From assembly GCA_028700345.1 (NCBI GenBank), contig JAQVSW010000023.1, positions 3,218 through 9,186 of the forward strand: DNA of 5,969 bases, given 5' to 3'. The position numbers and the translations under genes are program-made. Positions 5,368 through 5,969 of this stretch are shown here, piece after piece. Numbering within the stretch: the stretch's first letter is position 1; each line of letters opens with the position of its first letter. The notes beneath the pieces are model-generated. The model ran no database searches and was not told where the DNA came from. It saw nothing but the letters and a program-made list of their open reading frames with translations. The DNA is from Candidatus Shapirobacteria bacterium (lineage in GTDB: Bacteria; Patescibacteriota; Microgenomatia; UBA12405).

Positions 5368-5969
5368 ATGCATAGCAAAATTGAAGAAGTACTTAGACTA
5401 GCGGTAGCCAATAAAGCCTCAGATGTTCACTTGTCAGTCGGTTATCTCCCGAAAATTAGAATTCATGGAGAACTAGCGGACGTGGCTAATGTGGGAGCAA
5501 TTGAAGATGAGAGTTTGATTTTGTCACTCCTTTCAGAGGAGCAAAAAGAAAAATTTATTAAAGAAAAAGAACTCGATATTTCAGTGACTATTGATAAGGC
5601 TCGATTTCGGACTAATGTTTACACCAAAAAAGGGGTGGCGGGGGCTGTTTTGAGAGTAATTCAGGATGAAATTCCCGATTTAGCTTCTTTAAATTTACCT
5701 GACTCAATCAAAAGTTTTACGACTTTAAAACAAGGTTTTATTTTGGTAACCGGACCAACGGGGCATGGAAAATCAACTACGGTAGCTTCGATGATAAATG
5801 AAATAAATAAGGAAAAGGCGGCCAATATTGTGACCATCGAAGACCCAGTGGAATATCTGATTAAGCCGATAAAGTCTATAATTTCTCAAAGAGAGCTAGG
5901 AGCGGATACCCTTGATTTTACTAGAGCTCTAAAGTCAACTCTGAGACAGGATCCAAATGTAGTTTTTGT
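5368..5969 (+). CDS. pilT: Type IV pilus retraction ATPase PilT, C-terminus cut by window edge
   Basis: PilT is the hexameric ATPase that drives pilus disassembly, powering twitching and uptake of bound DNA. I translated 200 codons without a stop; the frame continues past the edge. The N-terminus IEEVLRLAVANKASDVHLSVG (5-25) is the typical PilT opening. Walker A is GPTGHGKST (129-137, K134), with His where most family members have Ser. The Asp box is TIEDPVEY (156-163), and the Q-R-E motif (174-176) and LRQDPNVVF (192-200) lead into Walker B, which is cut off. The ATG follows an in-frame TAA (5359-5361), which excludes a longer form. It is in the same orientation as pilB and probably cotranscribed, although the AT-rich repeat spacer could hold a weak promoter. 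A PilU-type paralogue cannot be ruled out from this portion. Confidence 0.95.
   Translation, partial: MHSKIEEVLRLAVANKASDVHLSVGYLPKIRIHGELADVANVGAIEDESLILSLLSEEQKEKFIKEKELDISVTIDKARFRTNVYTKKGVAGAVLRVIQDEIPDLASLNLPDSIKSFTTLKQGFILVTGPTGHGKSTTVASMINEINKEKAANIVTIEDPVEYLIKPIKSIISQRELGADTLDFTRALKSTLRQDPNVVF

Noticed and set aside
1..5969. TGA recoded as an amino acid (as in some candidate phyla)
   Set aside because: All five frames translate cleanly with no internal TGA and the complete genes end in TAA.

Overview
The window comes from an AT-rich bacterial genome. It holds five protein genes in two divergent blocks: three on the minus strand (positions 1-3550) and two on the plus strand (3572-5969). 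The short δ′-like clamp-loader gene, the closely spaced pilB-pilT pair, the absence of Shine-Dalgarno sequences before all five starts, and the style of the proteins suggest a Candidate Phyla Radiation (Patescibacteria) bacterium, perhaps of the Microgenomates type. That placement is inference from gene style; no marker such as rRNA is present. The three complete genes all end in TAA and no gene needs a recoded TGA, so the standard bacterial code fits.

Minus-strand block, in transcription order: a short DNA polymerase III δ′-like (HolB) clamp-loader gene (3550-2924); an 82-bp imperfect palindrome made of two mirror-image hairpins and followed on this strand by a T-rich tract, probably a terminator; a Fic-domain protein with a C-terminal winged helix (2777-1647), preceded by an extended -10 promoter placed so close to the ATG that the mRNA should be nearly leaderless; and, after only 9 bp, an NAD-dependent DNA ligase (1637 to beyond position 1). 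The ligase has its catalytic residues and zinc finger but departs from the E. coli consensus at several conserved positions.

Plus-strand block: the type IV pilus extension ATPase PilB (3572-5311), a 40-bp array of five degenerate 8-bp TAG-headed repeats, and the retraction ATPase PilT (5368 to beyond the right edge). This is the motor pair of a type IV pilus, used for surface attachment, twitching or DNA uptake.

The two blocks face away from each other across only 21 bp (3551-3571). Candidate -10 elements of both directions overlap there, so polymerase binding for holB and for pilB may be mutually exclusive. No RNA genes, CRISPR array, insertion sequence or phage genes were seen, and no gene-free stretch exceeds 150 bp. 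I do not see a clearly new multi-gene system. The most unusual points are the near-leaderless start architecture, the palindromic element, the Fic-ligase pairing and the divergent ligase.
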